From: Nocardioides sp.
GTDB taxonomy: Bacteria; Actinomycetota; Actinomycetes; Propionibacteriales; Nocardioidaceae
DNA: 64,000 bases
Assembly: GCF_014360585.1 (NCBI RefSeq)
Contig: NZ_JACIXG010000008.1
Location: forward strand, 1 to 64,000
Direction: 5' to 3'
Shown one piece after another: positions 25,937 through 34,432 of this stretch (within the stretch, counting starts at the first letter, position 1; each line of letters begins with the position of its first letter). The notes beneath the pieces were generated by a model. The model did not search any database, was not told where the DNA came from, and saw only the letters and a list, made by a program, of their open reading frames with translations. Position numbers and translations under genes: made by a program.

Positions 25937-26587
25937 CTAGGCGCGTCGGGCCCTGGCGGCCGCGAGGCCGACCAGGCGGGCGACCACCAGCGCGACGTAG
26001 AAGACCCCGGCGACCTGCTCGATCATCACGACCGAGCGGGCGTTGGGGAGCACCGGCACGATGTCGGAGAGCCCCACGGACGTCAGTGTCGTGAACGATA
26101 GATAGAGCAGGTCGAACCACTGGCGGTGCTCACCGAACGAGCCCGGCCAGATCACCTGCACCGCGGCGTACAGGTAGGCGAAGGCCCAGGCGACCACGGT
26201 GAACGCTGCGCCGGTCGCGAAGAGCTCGTCCCGGGTCACGTCGTCGTCGTGGAAGAGGTAGCGGATCATCGCGTAGGAGACGAACAGGTAGAACGGGACG
26301 TGGAAGAAGGCCGAGACCAGCACCACCCAGCCGGTGTCCGTCGCGACCGACTCCCACACCGCGAAGATCATCGCCGGACCACCGAAGATGCAGGCGGCCC
26401 AGGAGAAGGCAGGGGTGAGGCGTACGGCCGCGACCGCTGTCAGCAGGAGCAGCAGCTGCAGCACGCCCAGCCCGGCGCGGCCGGCGGTGGAACCGTCGAG
26501 GAAGGGATAGGACAGGACCGCCACGACCTGGCCGAGCAGCAGCACTGCGGAGGGGTGGTCGCGCATCGCCCAGAAGACCTTCGTCAC
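25937..26587 (-). CDS. Potassium-channel-like membrane protein with altered filter
   Basis: A 216-residue membrane protein with four N-terminal hydrophobic helices and a two-helix ion-channel pore module at the end: FDLLYLSFTTLTSVGLSDIV, then a last helix VMIEQVAGVFYVALVVARLV. The domain is of the Ion_trans_2 kind. The usual TVGYGD selectivity filter reads SVGLSD, so the Tyr and second Gly are changed. Ion selectivity may therefore differ from potassium. It is a single gene. Confidence 0.78.
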   Translation of the reverse strand: MTKVFWAMRDHPSAVLLLGQVVAVLSYPFLDGSTAGRAGLGVLQLLLLLTAVAAVRLTPAFSWAACIFGGPAMIFAVWESVATDTGWVVLVSAFFHVPFYLFVSYAMIRYLFHDDDVTRDELFATGAAFTVVAWAFAYLYAAVQVIWPGSFGEHRQWFDLLYLSFTTLTSVGLSDIVPVLPNARSVVMIEQVAGVFYVALVVARLVGLAAARARRA

Positions 26588-26643
26588 AAGCGCACACCTT
26601 AGAACGTGGCCGCCGCTGGGCGTCGGCCAGTAGCGTCAGGACC

Positions 26644-27861
26644 ATGCGCGCTGCCATGGCCCTCGCCTCCGTGATCGTTCTCGGGCTCTCGACCGCCGGT
26701 TGCGCCGGAGACTCCGATCCGGCCTCCACTCCCCCGCCGCTGAATCCGTCGGGTTCGGCGACCACCTCCCCGAGCGCGACCTCTTCTACACCGGCTGCGG
26801 TGCTGCCGACCTCCGACCGGGTCCCCGAGCTCGATGTTCAGGTCGTCAACGACGAGCTCGAACATCCCTGGGACGTCGCCGACATCGGCGCCGACCGGTT
26901 CCTGGTCACCGAGCGCGACCGGGCGGTCCTCTCGCTGATCGAGGACGGAGAGCGGCGCGAGATCCCGCTCGAGGACAGCGACATCTGGGTCTCCGGCGAG
27001 ACCGGCCTGATGGGTCTCGAGATCGACCCCGCCTTCGAGCAGAATCGGCGCATCTACACCTGTCAGGGGTGGAACGACGGCGAGGACGTACGCGTCATCT
27101 CCTGGACCCTCGACGCCGGACTGACTCGGGCAGCCGAGGAGCAGACACTCATCGACGGCTTCCCCACCTCGTCAGGAAGGCATGGTGGCTGCCGGCTGCT
27201 GATCAGCGCCGACGGGGCGCTGTGGGTCGGCACCGGCGACGCGGCGGACGAGAAGAACCCACGCAACCTCGACTCGCTGGGCGGGAAGACGCTCCGGCTC
27301 GATCCGGAGACCGGCGAGCCATGGCCGGGCAACCCGTGGGCGGGCGACGATGGCCCGCGGCGCTACGTCACCTCGTTCGGCCACCGCAACGTGCAGGGTC
27401 TGGCAGAGCGGGCGGACGGCACGATCTGGTCGATGGAGCACGGCCCGGACCGCGACGACGAGGTCAACGAGATCGCCCTCGGCGGCGACTACGGCTGGAA
27501 CCCCGGCGCCGGCTACGACGAGTCGGTGCCGATGACCGACCAGGACCTGCCCGGAGAGCAGGTCGAGGCGGCCTGGGAGTCCGGCAACCCGACCATCGCC
27601 ACCGGTGGCGGCACCTTCATCCCGGTCCAGGACCGGTGGGGTGCCTTCGGCGGGGCGCTCGCGGTCGCCGTGCTCAAGGACCAGGAGCTGCGGATCCTCG
27701 CCTTCGACGAGTCCGGGAAGCTCACCGACGACCAGTCGCCCGAGGTCATGAAGGACCACGGGCGACTGCGTACGGTCTCGTTGACAGCCGACGGAGACCT
27801 CCTCGTCACCACCGACAACGGCGGCGGCGAGGATGCTCTGCTCCGCGTAACCCCGCGCTGA
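26644..27861 (+). CDS. PQQ-dependent sugar dehydrogenase-like lipoprotein
   Basis: A 405-residue exported lipoprotein. LSTAGCAGDSD is the lipobox with Cys21 as the lipidated residue, followed by a Ser/Thr/Pro-rich spacer. Residues ~60-400 form a glucose/sorbosone dehydrogenase beta-propeller: LEHPWDVADI, VTERDRAVL, GLMGLEIDPAF, GRHGGCRLLI, FGHRNVQGLA and EHGPDRDDEVNEI are the family blocks. Such enzymes oxidise aldose sugars using PQQ; many actinobacteria lack PQQ synthesis and take it from outside, or the protein is non-enzymatic. It should sit on the outer face of the membrane. Confidence 0.9.
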   Translation: MRAAMALASVIVLGLSTAGCAGDSDPASTPPPLNPSGSATTSPSATSSTPAAVLPTSDRVPELDVQVVNDELEHPWDVADIGADRFLVTERDRAVLSLIEDGERREIPLEDSDIWVSGETGLMGLEIDPAFEQNRRIYTCQGWNDGEDVRVISWTLDAGLTRAAEEQTLIDGFPTSSGRHGGCRLLISADGALWVGTGDAADEKNPRNLDSLGGKTLRLDPETGEPWPGNPWAGDDGPRRYVTSFGHRNVQGLAERADGTIWSMEHGPDRDDEVNEIALGGDYGWNPGAGYDESVPMTDQDLPGEQVEAAWESGNPTIATGGGTFIPVQDRWGAFGGALAVAVLKDQELRILAFDESGKLTDDQSPEVMKDHGRLRTVSLTADGDLLVTTDNGGGEDALLRVTPR

Positions 27862-27878
27862 GGATCAGCCCGGTCGAC

Positions 27879-28088
27879 TCACTCGGACTCGGTGCCGGCG
27901 TCGCCCTCCCAGGCCTTGTCTTCCTTGTCCCAGCGCTCGTTGTTCTCCTGCACCTTGTCGAGCGCCATGGAGGCCTCGGCGTGGGAGGAGTAGGGGCCGA
28001 GACGGTCCTTGGCCTTGCAGCCGGCGTACGGCTCGACGGTCTTGTGCTTGAGGCAGTAGTAGTACTCGCCTGCGTGCTCGTCGCTCAT
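27879..28088 (-). CDS. Small conserved actinobacterial protein
   Basis: A 69-residue acidic protein with a pattern common in actinobacteria: YYYCLKHKTVEPYAGC, RLGPYSSHAEASMALDKV, then NERWDKEDKAWE. Such sequences are sometimes labelled SPOR-domain-like. Two cysteines and nearby histidine could bind metal, which is speculation. It converges on the sugar dehydrogenase gene with 17 nt between. Confidence 0.75.
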   Translation of the reverse strand: MSDEHAGEYYYCLKHKTVEPYAGCKAKDRLGPYSSHAEASMALDKVQENNERWDKEDKAWEGDAGTESE

Positions 28089-28155
28089 GCTGCCAACTTA
28101 CCGTTCTCGGAGATGCTCGGGTGGGCGACTCCGTCGAGGTGACCGAGGTGAGCGA

Positions 28156-28467
28156 TCAGAGCGTGCTCTCCGCGGAGAGCGCGTTGATCACCTTCGCCAT
28201 CGCGACGTCGCGGCTGGTGACGCCGCCGGCGTCGTGGCTGGTGAGCCGGATCTCGACGTACGGGTAGCGCAGGTCGATGTCGGGGTGGTGGTTGGCCTCC
28301 TCGGCCTTGGCCCCGATCGCGTTGACCAGCGCGAGACCGGTGACGAAGTCGCCGGTCTCCACGCGGGCGACGATGCTGTCGGCCTCGCTGCTCGTCTCGT
28401 ACGTCCAGCCTTCGAGGTGCTCCTGGGCGACCTGCTCGGCGGTGAGGGTCGTGGTGTCAGGTTCCAT
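28156..28467 (-). CDS. 4a-hydroxytetrahydrobiopterin dehydratase (PCD/DCoH)
   Basis: A 103-residue pterin carbinolamine dehydratase. The active-site signature is intact: EEANHHPDIDLRYPYVEIRL followed by SHDAGGVTSRDVAMAKVI. It dehydrates 4a-hydroxytetrahydropterin during pterin recycling. The ATG at 28467 has a GGGTGGGGG ribosome site close upstream, so I prefer it to a longer frame reaching 28512. No aromatic amino-acid hydroxylase is adjacent. Confidence 0.9.
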   Translation of the reverse strand: MEPDTTTLTAEQVAQEHLEGWTYETSSEADSIVARVETGDFVTGLALVNAIGAKAEEANHHPDIDLRYPYVEIRLTSHDAGGVTSRDVAMAKVINALSAESTL

Positions 28468-28521
28468 GCCCCCACCCTGCCATCGCCGTGGTCGGCGCGT
28501 CACGCGGCTCACCGCCCACCC

Positions 28522-28944
28522 TCATTCCTGGCGCTGCGCCAGCCGGTTGCCTACGCGATAGACGGCTGCGTGATGGTCGTAGTCGTCGCTCATCACGGCG
28601 GCCAGGCGCAGCGGTCCGAGCGCATCCTCGAGACGGTCCTGGCGCTCCAGGACCCGACCCAGCGAGTGCTGGCTCCAGGCGTCGCTCGGGTCGCGCTCGA
28701 CGAGCCAGCGAAGCTCGGCCTCGGCCTTGGCGAGCTGCGCCCGGAGCATGTACGCCCACGCCCGCATGCTCCGTAGCCCGATGTTGTCCGGGTCGTCGGC
28801 CAGCGCCGGCTCCAGAACCTCCAGCGCCTCCACCGGGAAGCGCCGCGAGAGCAGGTCGTGGGCCGTCCGGTAGGCAGCCTCGTGCGCGGCCTGACCGGGG
28901 AAGACGATCGCCGGGGCTACGTACTCGAACTCGTTCTCTGTCAT
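28522..28944 (-). CDS. Tetratricopeptide-repeat protein
   Basis: A 140-residue protein made of about three TPR-like helical pairs: AYRTAHDLLSRRFPVEALEV, NIGLRSMRAWAYMLRAQLAK and SDAWSQHSLGRVLERQDRLE. Such small TPR proteins mediate protein contacts. The ATG at 28944 is chosen for its GGAGGG ribosome site 4 nt upstream; the frame extends to 29037, where it would overlap the opposite gene. Co-oriented with the pterin dehydratase gene, 54 nt apart. Partners unknown. Confidence 0.75.
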   Translation of the reverse strand: MTENEFEYVAPAIVFPGQAAHEAAYRTAHDLLSRRFPVEALEVLEPALADDPDNIGLRSMRAWAYMLRAQLAKAEAELRWLVERDPSDAWSQHSLGRVLERQDRLEDALGPLRLAAVMSDDYDHHAAVYRVGNRLAQRQE

Positions 28945-29031
28945 CACACCCTCCGAACGCGATACCCCCGCGCGGTATTCCATCGGGACCTCCACGGGAG
29001 CACCATTGTGACGGTGAGGAGGTGAACGCGC

Positions 29032-29223
29032 ATGCACGCATCAGTTGGCGACCACCTTGTCGTCCTCGGTCAGCACGTCGGAGACCACACGCGAGAGGCC
29101 GAGATCATCGAGGTCAGTCACTCCGACGGCAGCCCTCCCTACCTCGTACGCTGGAGCGACAACGACCACGAGTCACTGGTCTTCCCCGGTCCAGATGCCC
29201 ACATCGAGCCCGCGGACCACTAG
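29032..29223 (+). CDS. DUF1918 domain protein
   Basis: A 63-residue SH3-like DUF1918 protein: VGDHLVVLGQHVGD, then REAEIIEVSHSDGSPPYLVR, then DNDHESLVFPGPDAHIEP. This small family is abundant in actinobacteria and may bind nucleic acid or protein; function unproven. GAGGTG lies 7 nt before the ATG. Its stop codon is inside the -10 element of rnpB. Confidence 0.9.
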   Translation: MHASVGDHLVVLGQHVGDHTREAEIIEVSHSDGSPPYLVRWSDNDHESLVFPGPDAHIEPADH

Positions 29224-29226
29224 ACT
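29221..29226 (+). promoter_or_regulatory. Putative -10 element of rnpB (TAGACT)
   Basis: TAGACT lies 7 nt before the deduced 5' end of RNase P RNA, the expected spacing. It includes the TAG stop of the DUF1918 gene. I see no good -35 hexamer. Confidence 0.55.
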
Positions 29227-29233
29227 TTTGATT

Positions 29234-29605
29234 GCGGACGGGCTGGCCGGGCGATCGCGTCGTCTCCACTGTTCACTCAGTGAGGACATCGAGGAAAGTC
29301 CGGGCTCCACAGGACAGGGTGGTGGCTAACGGCCACCCGGGGTGACCCGCGGGACAGTGCCACAGAGAACAGACCGCCGCTACCCACCAGGTAGCGGTAA
29401 GGGTGAAACGGTGGGGTAAGAGCCCACCAGTCCTCGTGGTGACACGAGGAGCTAGGTAAACCCCACCCGGAGCAAGACCAGACAGCGTGCGTTTGAGGGC
29501 GGTCCGCCCGAGTGCGCGGGTAGGTTGCTAGAGGCCATCGGCAACGATGGTCCGAGATGGATGGTCGCCGACAACAGAACCCGGCTTACAGGCCAGCCCG
29601 TTCGC
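29234..29605 (+). ncRNA. rnpB: RNase P RNA, bacterial type A
   Basis: About 372 nt. The ends form the P1 helix: GCGGACGGGCTGGCC (29234-29248) with GGCCAGCCCGTTCGC (29591-29605), one mismatch. The universally conserved core is present: GAGGAAAGTCCGGGCTCC at 29288 onward, CAGTGCCACAGAGAACAGAC near 29355, GGTGAAACGGTGG-type J/P sequence near 29402, and ACAGAACCCGGCTTA near 29576 before P1 closes. It is the catalytic RNA that matures tRNA 5' ends. Confidence 0.97.
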
Positions 29606-29636
29606 ACTCACCGGCTTCACCTCGCCGGCGCACCGG

Positions 29637-30173
29637 TCACTGCCGGGCCACGGCGTCGAGCACCTTGTCGATCGGCGGATAGTCTCCGATGCGGTTGCCG
29701 ATGTAGCTCCACTGCAGCTGGCCGTCGCGGTCGAGGATCACGACTCCGGGGCTGCGGACCGTGTCGCGAGTGATCGCCTGCGGCTTGAACCCGTGCCGCA
29801 ACGAGCGCACATAGGCGGCCGCGCCACGCGGGTCCGCCATCCGCCAGCCCAGCGGCTTGACCGCGTCGACGTGTTCACGGAATCGCTGCTCGGGGTCGAG
29901 CAGCAGCGGCATACGTACGCCTCGCTCCTCCTGCAGCCACGTGGCCTGGTAGTCGGCAGAACCGCCGATGGCCAGAGCACCGAGGTTCTCCGTAGCGGTG
30001 GCCCGGTCGAGCTCGACCAGCCACTCCTGGCACGGCAGACAGCCGAAGTAGCGGACGAGCTGCACCACCGTCACCTGCGCGGTGAGGTGGTCGCCCAGCG
30101 TCGCGGGCTCACCCGCCGGCGTACGCAGCTCCAGGTCCAGTGGCACCGAGGACACGGCTTCGATCACGTCCAT
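29637..30173 (-). CDS. Peroxiredoxin/thioredoxin-fold (AhpC/TSA-like) protein
   Basis: A 178-residue thioredoxin-fold protein. VTVVQLVRYFGCLPCQEWLV has a CxxC at the position of the peroxidatic or thioredoxin cysteines; later SPGVVILDRDGQLQWSYIG is a typical redoxin strand. It belongs to the peroxiredoxin-like AhpC/TSA group that lacks the classical PxxxTxxC. It likely reduces peroxides or acts as a disulfide reductase. No partner reductase is adjacent. Confidence 0.75.
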   Translation of the reverse strand: MDVIEAVSSVPLDLELRTPAGEPATLGDHLTAQVTVVQLVRYFGCLPCQEWLVELDRATATENLGALAIGGSADYQATWLQEERGVRMPLLLDPEQRFREHVDAVKPLGWRMADPRGAAAYVRSLRHGFKPQAITRDTVRSPGVVILDRDGQLQWSYIGNRIGDYPPIDKVLDAVARQ

Positions 30174-30354
30174 ACTCCTTCATCTGGGATTCGGGGAGGC
30201 TCCGCCCCTCGTACGAGGCGACTCTGCGCCCGTGCGCTCAGCATGGCCCGGCGAAAGGCGGGGCGTCGGTAAGCGCGCTCACAGACAGGCCCCTACGCCG
30301 CCGTGAGACTGGCTGTCATCACCACAACAGCGAACCAAGCGAAAGGCTGGCACG

Positions 30355-31155
30355 ATGACTCTCGACCCTGCTTCCTGCCTCAGCTTCACCAGTCCGACAG
30401 ATCTGGCAGGCGGCGCCAGACCCTGGTCCCCGGGGCGACGAGAGGAAGACGTGGACATCCAGCACGCGGTCGACAGCCCGAATCGGCTCTGGTGCATGAC
30501 CGAGGTCGACATCTTTCGCGACATCGACGCCGCAGAGATGGACGCCATGGCGCAGGCCGCGCCGAGGAGGGAGTTCAAACGGGGCTCGCTCGTCTACTCA
30601 CCTCATCAACGGGTCGAGACGCTCTTCATCCTCAAGCAGGGTCGGATCAGGATCTTCAGGGTCTCTCCCGATGGCCGCACGCTCACGACCGCCATCGTGG
30701 AGCCAGGCACCATCTTCGGAGAGATGGTCATCGTCGGACAGCAGATGCACGACAGCTTCGCGGAGGCGATGGAAGACGTCGCGGTCTGCGTGATGACGAA
30801 GGCCGACGTACAGACCCTCCTTCTCGGCGATCAGCGCATCGCCGCCCGCATCTCCGAGACTCTCGGCCGCCGACTGGGCGCCCTCGAGCAGCGGCTCTCC
30901 GACGCGGTCTTCAAGTCCGTTCCACAACGCCTCGCCACGACATTGCTCACCCTTTCCGAGGGCCAACCCGCACCACTCGGCCGAGGGCAGCATGTGAACC
31001 TCACCCACGAGCAGTTGGCCGCCCTCGCTGCCACATCCCGCGAGACGACCACCAAAGTCCTCGGCGAGTTCGCCGACCTCGGGCTGATCTCCCTCGGCCG
31101 CGGCCGAATCGCTGTGATCGACCGGCAGCGCCTCGAGGCCATCCGCGGCGATTGA
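30355..31155 (+). CDS. Crp/Fnr family transcriptional regulator
   Basis: Up to 266 residues. A cyclic-nucleotide-binding beta roll spans ~50-160: RGSLVYSPHQRVETLFILKQ, GRTLTTAIVEPGTIFGEMVI. The RxS phosphate-binding motif of true cAMP receptors is not evident, nor the four cysteines of Fnr. The C-terminal winged helix has THEQLAALAATSRETTTKVL. The ligand is unknown. Two starts are possible: ATG 30355, or GTG 30451 (VDIQHAVDSPNR) with GAGAGG 5 nt before it, which is as good. It converges on prfC. Confidence 0.85.
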   Translation: MTLDPASCLSFTSPTDLAGGARPWSPGRREEDVDIQHAVDSPNRLWCMTEVDIFRDIDAAEMDAMAQAAPRREFKRGSLVYSPHQRVETLFILKQGRIRIFRVSPDGRTLTTAIVEPGTIFGEMVIVGQQMHDSFAEAMEDVAVCVMTKADVQTLLLGDQRIAARISETLGRRLGALEQRLSDAVFKSVPQRLATTLLTLSEGQPAPLGRGQHVNLTHEQLAALAATSRETTTKVLGEFADLGLISLGRGRIAVIDRQRLEAIRGD

Positions 31156-31253
31156 CGACCACCGAGCGCCGGGAGGCCCAGCGGCCGGGATCCACTACCG
31201 TTGGCTGAGCACAGCGATCGTACGGTGTGGCCCAGCGCCGGCGAAGGCGTTGG

Positions 31254-32828
31254 TCACCTTCCCCCGCCGACCGGGAGGGCTTCGAGCACCACACCCGGCG
31301 CCTGACGGCGTACGGAGTCGGCCTTCCACTTGTCGGGGAAGAGAGCGAGGACGGTGCCGTCGGAGCGGGTCATCACCTCGACACCGCTGAACCCGCTGAT
31401 GGTGCCGGCGTGCTCGGGGGTGGTGTGCAGCGCGAGCGAGTAGGCGAGACTGTCCATCCGGATCGGGGCGTGGAACTCGGTCTCCATCCGGGCAGCGACG
31501 ACCTCGAACTGCATCGGCCCGACCGCGGCGAGCACCGGCGACTGGTCACCGCGCAGCTCGGAGCGCAGCACCTGGACGACGCCTTCCTGGTCGAGCTGCT
31601 CGATCCCGCGCCGGAATCGCTTGTAGCGGCCGGCGTCGATGACGCGAGCACTGACGAAGTGCTCCGGGGCGAAGCTCTCGATCCGCGGGAACTCTGCGGG
31701 CGCACCGTTGTAGATGGTGTCGCCGACACGCAGCGCGTTGGCGTTGACCAGCCCGACGATGTCGCCGGGCGAGGCGGTCTCGACCGAGGACCGTTCCTTG
31801 CCGAAGACGGTGTGGGCGTACTTCGTGGCGAACGGCTTCCCGGTGGCCGCATGGGTGACCACCATGCCGCGCTCGAAGACACCCGAGCAGACCCGCGCGT
31901 AGGCCAGCCGGTCGCGATGGTTGGCATCCATGCCGGCCTGCACCTTGAAGACGTACGCCGAGAAGTCCGCGTCCACCTCGCGCGCCCCACCTGCGGCGAG
32001 CGGGGTGGGCCCGGGGGCCGGGGCGAGCTCGAGAAGGGTGTCAAGAAGCTGGGCGACGCCGAAGTTGAGCAGGGCCGAGGCGAACAGCACCGGGGTGGTC
32101 TTACCCGCCAGGAAAGTGGACTGGTCGTGGTCGCCGCCGTCAGCGGTGAGCAGCTCGGCCTCCTCGCTGGCCCGCTCCCAGTCCTCACCGGCCGCCGCGA
32201 GCGCCGCCTCGGCGGTGAGGTGCTCCTCCGGCGCCCGAGTGGCTCCGCCTGCGGTGCGGGTGTAGCGGACGAATCCGCCCGTACGCCGGTCCAGGACTCC
32301 GTGGAAGTCGCCGGGGACACCGACCGGCCAGGTCAGCGGAGTGGGCCTGAGCCCGATCTGCGACTCGATCTCGTCCATCAGCTCCAGAGCGTCGCGCCCC
32401 GGCCGGTCCCACTTGTTGATCACGGTGATCACCGGGAGCCCACGGCGAGCGCAGACCCGGAACAGCTTCAGCGTCTGCGGCTCCAGACCCTTGGCGGCGT
32501 CGACGAGCATGACCGCGGAGTCGACCGCGGACAGCACTCGATAGGTGTCCTCGGAGAAGTCGGCGTGGCCAGGGGTGTCGACCAAGTTGACCACATGGTC
32601 GCGATAGGCGAACTGCAGCGCCGTCGAGCTGATCGAGATGCCACGGGAGCGTTCCATCGCCATCCAGTCCGAGACGGTCCCCTTGCGGCCGGCCTTGCCG
32701 TGGACCGCGCCGGCCTCGGCGATCACCTGCGCATGCAGAACCAGGGCCTCGGTCAGGGTCGACTTTCCTGCGTCCGGGTGGCTGATGACGGCAAAGGTAC
32801 GTCGGGGGCGGCGGTCGAGGTCAGACAT
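31254..32828 (-). CDS. prfC: Peptide chain release factor 3
   Basis: A 524-residue translational GTPase. G1 is SHPDAGKSTL, G2 region ERSRGISISS, G3 DTPGHADFS, G4 NKWDRP; domain II and the C-terminal RF3 domain (AVGPMQFEVVAARMETEF) follow. RF3 recycles RF1 and RF2 after peptide release. The ATG at 32828 (MSDLDRRPRRTFAVISH) is chosen since RF3 proteins begin there; the open frame continues upstream without support. Many actinobacteria lack or keep this gene variably. Confidence 0.94.
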   Translation of the reverse strand: MSDLDRRPRRTFAVISHPDAGKSTLTEALVLHAQVIAEAGAVHGKAGRKGTVSDWMAMERSRGISISSTALQFAYRDHVVNLVDTPGHADFSEDTYRVLSAVDSAVMLVDAAKGLEPQTLKLFRVCARRGLPVITVINKWDRPGRDALELMDEIESQIGLRPTPLTWPVGVPGDFHGVLDRRTGGFVRYTRTAGGATRAPEEHLTAEAALAAAGEDWERASEEAELLTADGGDHDQSTFLAGKTTPVLFASALLNFGVAQLLDTLLELAPAPGPTPLAAGGAREVDADFSAYVFKVQAGMDANHRDRLAYARVCSGVFERGMVVTHAATGKPFATKYAHTVFGKERSSVETASPGDIVGLVNANALRVGDTIYNGAPAEFPRIESFAPEHFVSARVIDAGRYKRFRRGIEQLDQEGVVQVLRSELRGDQSPVLAAVGPMQFEVVAARMETEFHAPIRMDSLAYSLALHTTPEHAGTISGFSGVEVMTRSDGTVLALFPDKWKADSVRRQAPGVVLEALPVGGGR

Positions 32829-32943
32829 CGGTCGCAATTCTACCGTTGCGTGAGGGTATGGTTGGCATCGCGCCGGGCTCGGACCTCCTGGTCGCCGCGG
32901 GTCCGGCACAGCCAGCCATCACCCACCTCGGGAAGGTATCTCG

Positions 32944-34179
32944 GTGCCCCCATCCCGCCTCGCAGCCGAGCCCACCAGCGGCACACGCAACACCCAGGTC
33001 CGGATACTCGTCCTCGCCTCGATCGCCTTCGCCGCATCAGCACCGGGGCAGTCGTTCCTGATCTCGGTCTTCGTCGACGAGTTCCTGGCCGGCACCGGGC
33101 TCTCGCGAACAGCTTTCTCGATCCTGTACGCCGCCGGCACGATCGTGTCGGCGGTGACGATGACGATCCTGGGGCGGATCATCGATCGCCGCGGACTGCG
33201 CACCGCTTGGGCCGCCGTCGGCGTTGCCCTGGCCATCGCATGTCTGATGGCGAGCTTCGCCAGCGGGGCGATCATGGCCTTCGTGGCGCTCGCGCTGCTG
33301 CGTACATCGGGCCAAGGAGCGTTCCCTCTGGTCGGGACGCTGTTGGTGGCCGGCGCCTTCGAGCGCACGAGGGGTCGGGCGATGGCGGTTGCGAGCCTGT
33401 CCCTGACCACGGCATCGGTCGCTCTGCCGCCGCTGGTCGCCCTGCTCATCGTCTCCACTGACTGGCGCACGGCCTATCGACTGCTCGCGGTCGTCGTCCT
33501 ACTCATCGTGGTGCCGCTGGCGATGCTGGTTCCGCGTCGCCCGGCGAAGCGTCACCACCAGCAAGGGGACCAGCACGAGGTGGCGGACTATCCGAGCCCC
33601 ATCCACCCGACGCGATGGCGCTGGCTCGCGATCCCGAGCGCCCCCGCCCGGCGCCTGCTCGGCGTGCTCGTCGCACCGCCGCTGATCGGCACCGCGGTCA
33701 CCTTCCACGCCACCTCGATCCTTGCCGAGCGCGGCGTCAGCTACCTGCAGGCAGGTGGGGCCGTCGGCCTCCTCGGCGCGAGTGCAGCGGTGGGAGTCGT
33801 CATCACGGGGGCGGTGCTCGATCGGCTGAGGACGCCGGTCGCCCTCGCCCTCCTGAGCGGTGCGATCCTGGTCGGGACCCTGGTCCTGCTCGTGCCGGCG
33901 GAGCCTGCGGCGTACGTCGCCTTCGCGGCTCTGGGTCTTGGCATCGGCGCGAGCAACGTCGTCAACGGCACGGTCTGGGCCCGTACGTTCGGAACGTCGA
34001 GACTGGGGCAGATCCAAGGCATGGCGATGTCAGCGACGATCACCGCTGCTGCGCTGGCACCGCTGGTGCCGGCGATCGCGCTGTCCCTCACCGGTTCGTA
34101 CGAGCTCGGCCTGGCGACCTTGGCCGTGGTGGCCGCAGTGGCGCTGTTGCTGAGCTTCCGGTCAGGCGTGCGCGAATAG
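32944..34179 (+). CDS. MFS transporter
   Basis: A 411-residue major facilitator protein with 12 predicted helices. The loop between helices 2 and 3 reads GRIIDRRGLRTAW, the MFS motif A; GRAMAVASLSLTTASVALPP is in helix 5. Residues ~200-220 form a charged central loop (RRPAKRHHQQGDQHE). It starts with GTG, preceded by GGGAAGG. The family exports drugs or moves sugars and organic anions; no substrate clue is near. It is divergent from prfC. Confidence 0.85.
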   Translation: MPPSRLAAEPTSGTRNTQVRILVLASIAFAASAPGQSFLISVFVDEFLAGTGLSRTAFSILYAAGTIVSAVTMTILGRIIDRRGLRTAWAAVGVALAIACLMASFASGAIMAFVALALLRTSGQGAFPLVGTLLVAGAFERTRGRAMAVASLSLTTASVALPPLVALLIVSTDWRTAYRLLAVVVLLIVVPLAMLVPRRPAKRHHQQGDQHEVADYPSPIHPTRWRWLAIPSAPARRLLGVLVAPPLIGTAVTFHATSILAERGVSYLQAGGAVGLLGASAAVGVVITGAVLDRLRTPVALALLSGAILVGTLVLLVPAEPAAYVAFAALGLGIGASNVVNGTVWARTFGTSRLGQIQGMAMSATITAAALAPLVPAIALSLTGSYELGLATLAVVAAVALLLSFRSGVRE

Positions 34180-34218
34180 GGGTCATCTGGCCAGGACTGG
34201 GCGCCATGGGCCACACGC

Positions 34219-34309
34219 CCCCTAACCTCACGTAAAGACAGAGTTGGGCGCGTCCCTGAGGCACTCGGCTGCGCGAGTTCCGCCCCTAACCTTACGTCAG
34301 GGTAGAGTT
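34219..34309. repeat. Two near-identical 27-bp direct repeats
   Basis: Copies at 34219-34245 and 34283-34309 match at 22 of 27 positions, both opening with CCCCTAACCT and closing with AGAGTT. The second contains the near-palindrome CCTTACGTCAGG. They lie 124-214 nt before the SulP start, in its presumed promoter region, and look like a pair of activator or repressor sites. Confidence 0.6.
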
Positions 34310-34432
34310 CGGATCGGCCCGGTCGCGTTACGCACGCGCCGGGCCGAAACCTGCCGACGTGCTTCCGCTCGACCGCAACGATGCGTGCCATGAGCGATTG
34401 TCCACTCTCAGATCCCCGGACGGAGATCCCTC

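Noticed and set aside
30355-31155. Fnr-type iron-sulfur oxygen sensor
   Set aside because: The N-terminus lacks the four-cysteine cluster of Fnr, so I only call it Crp/Fnr family.
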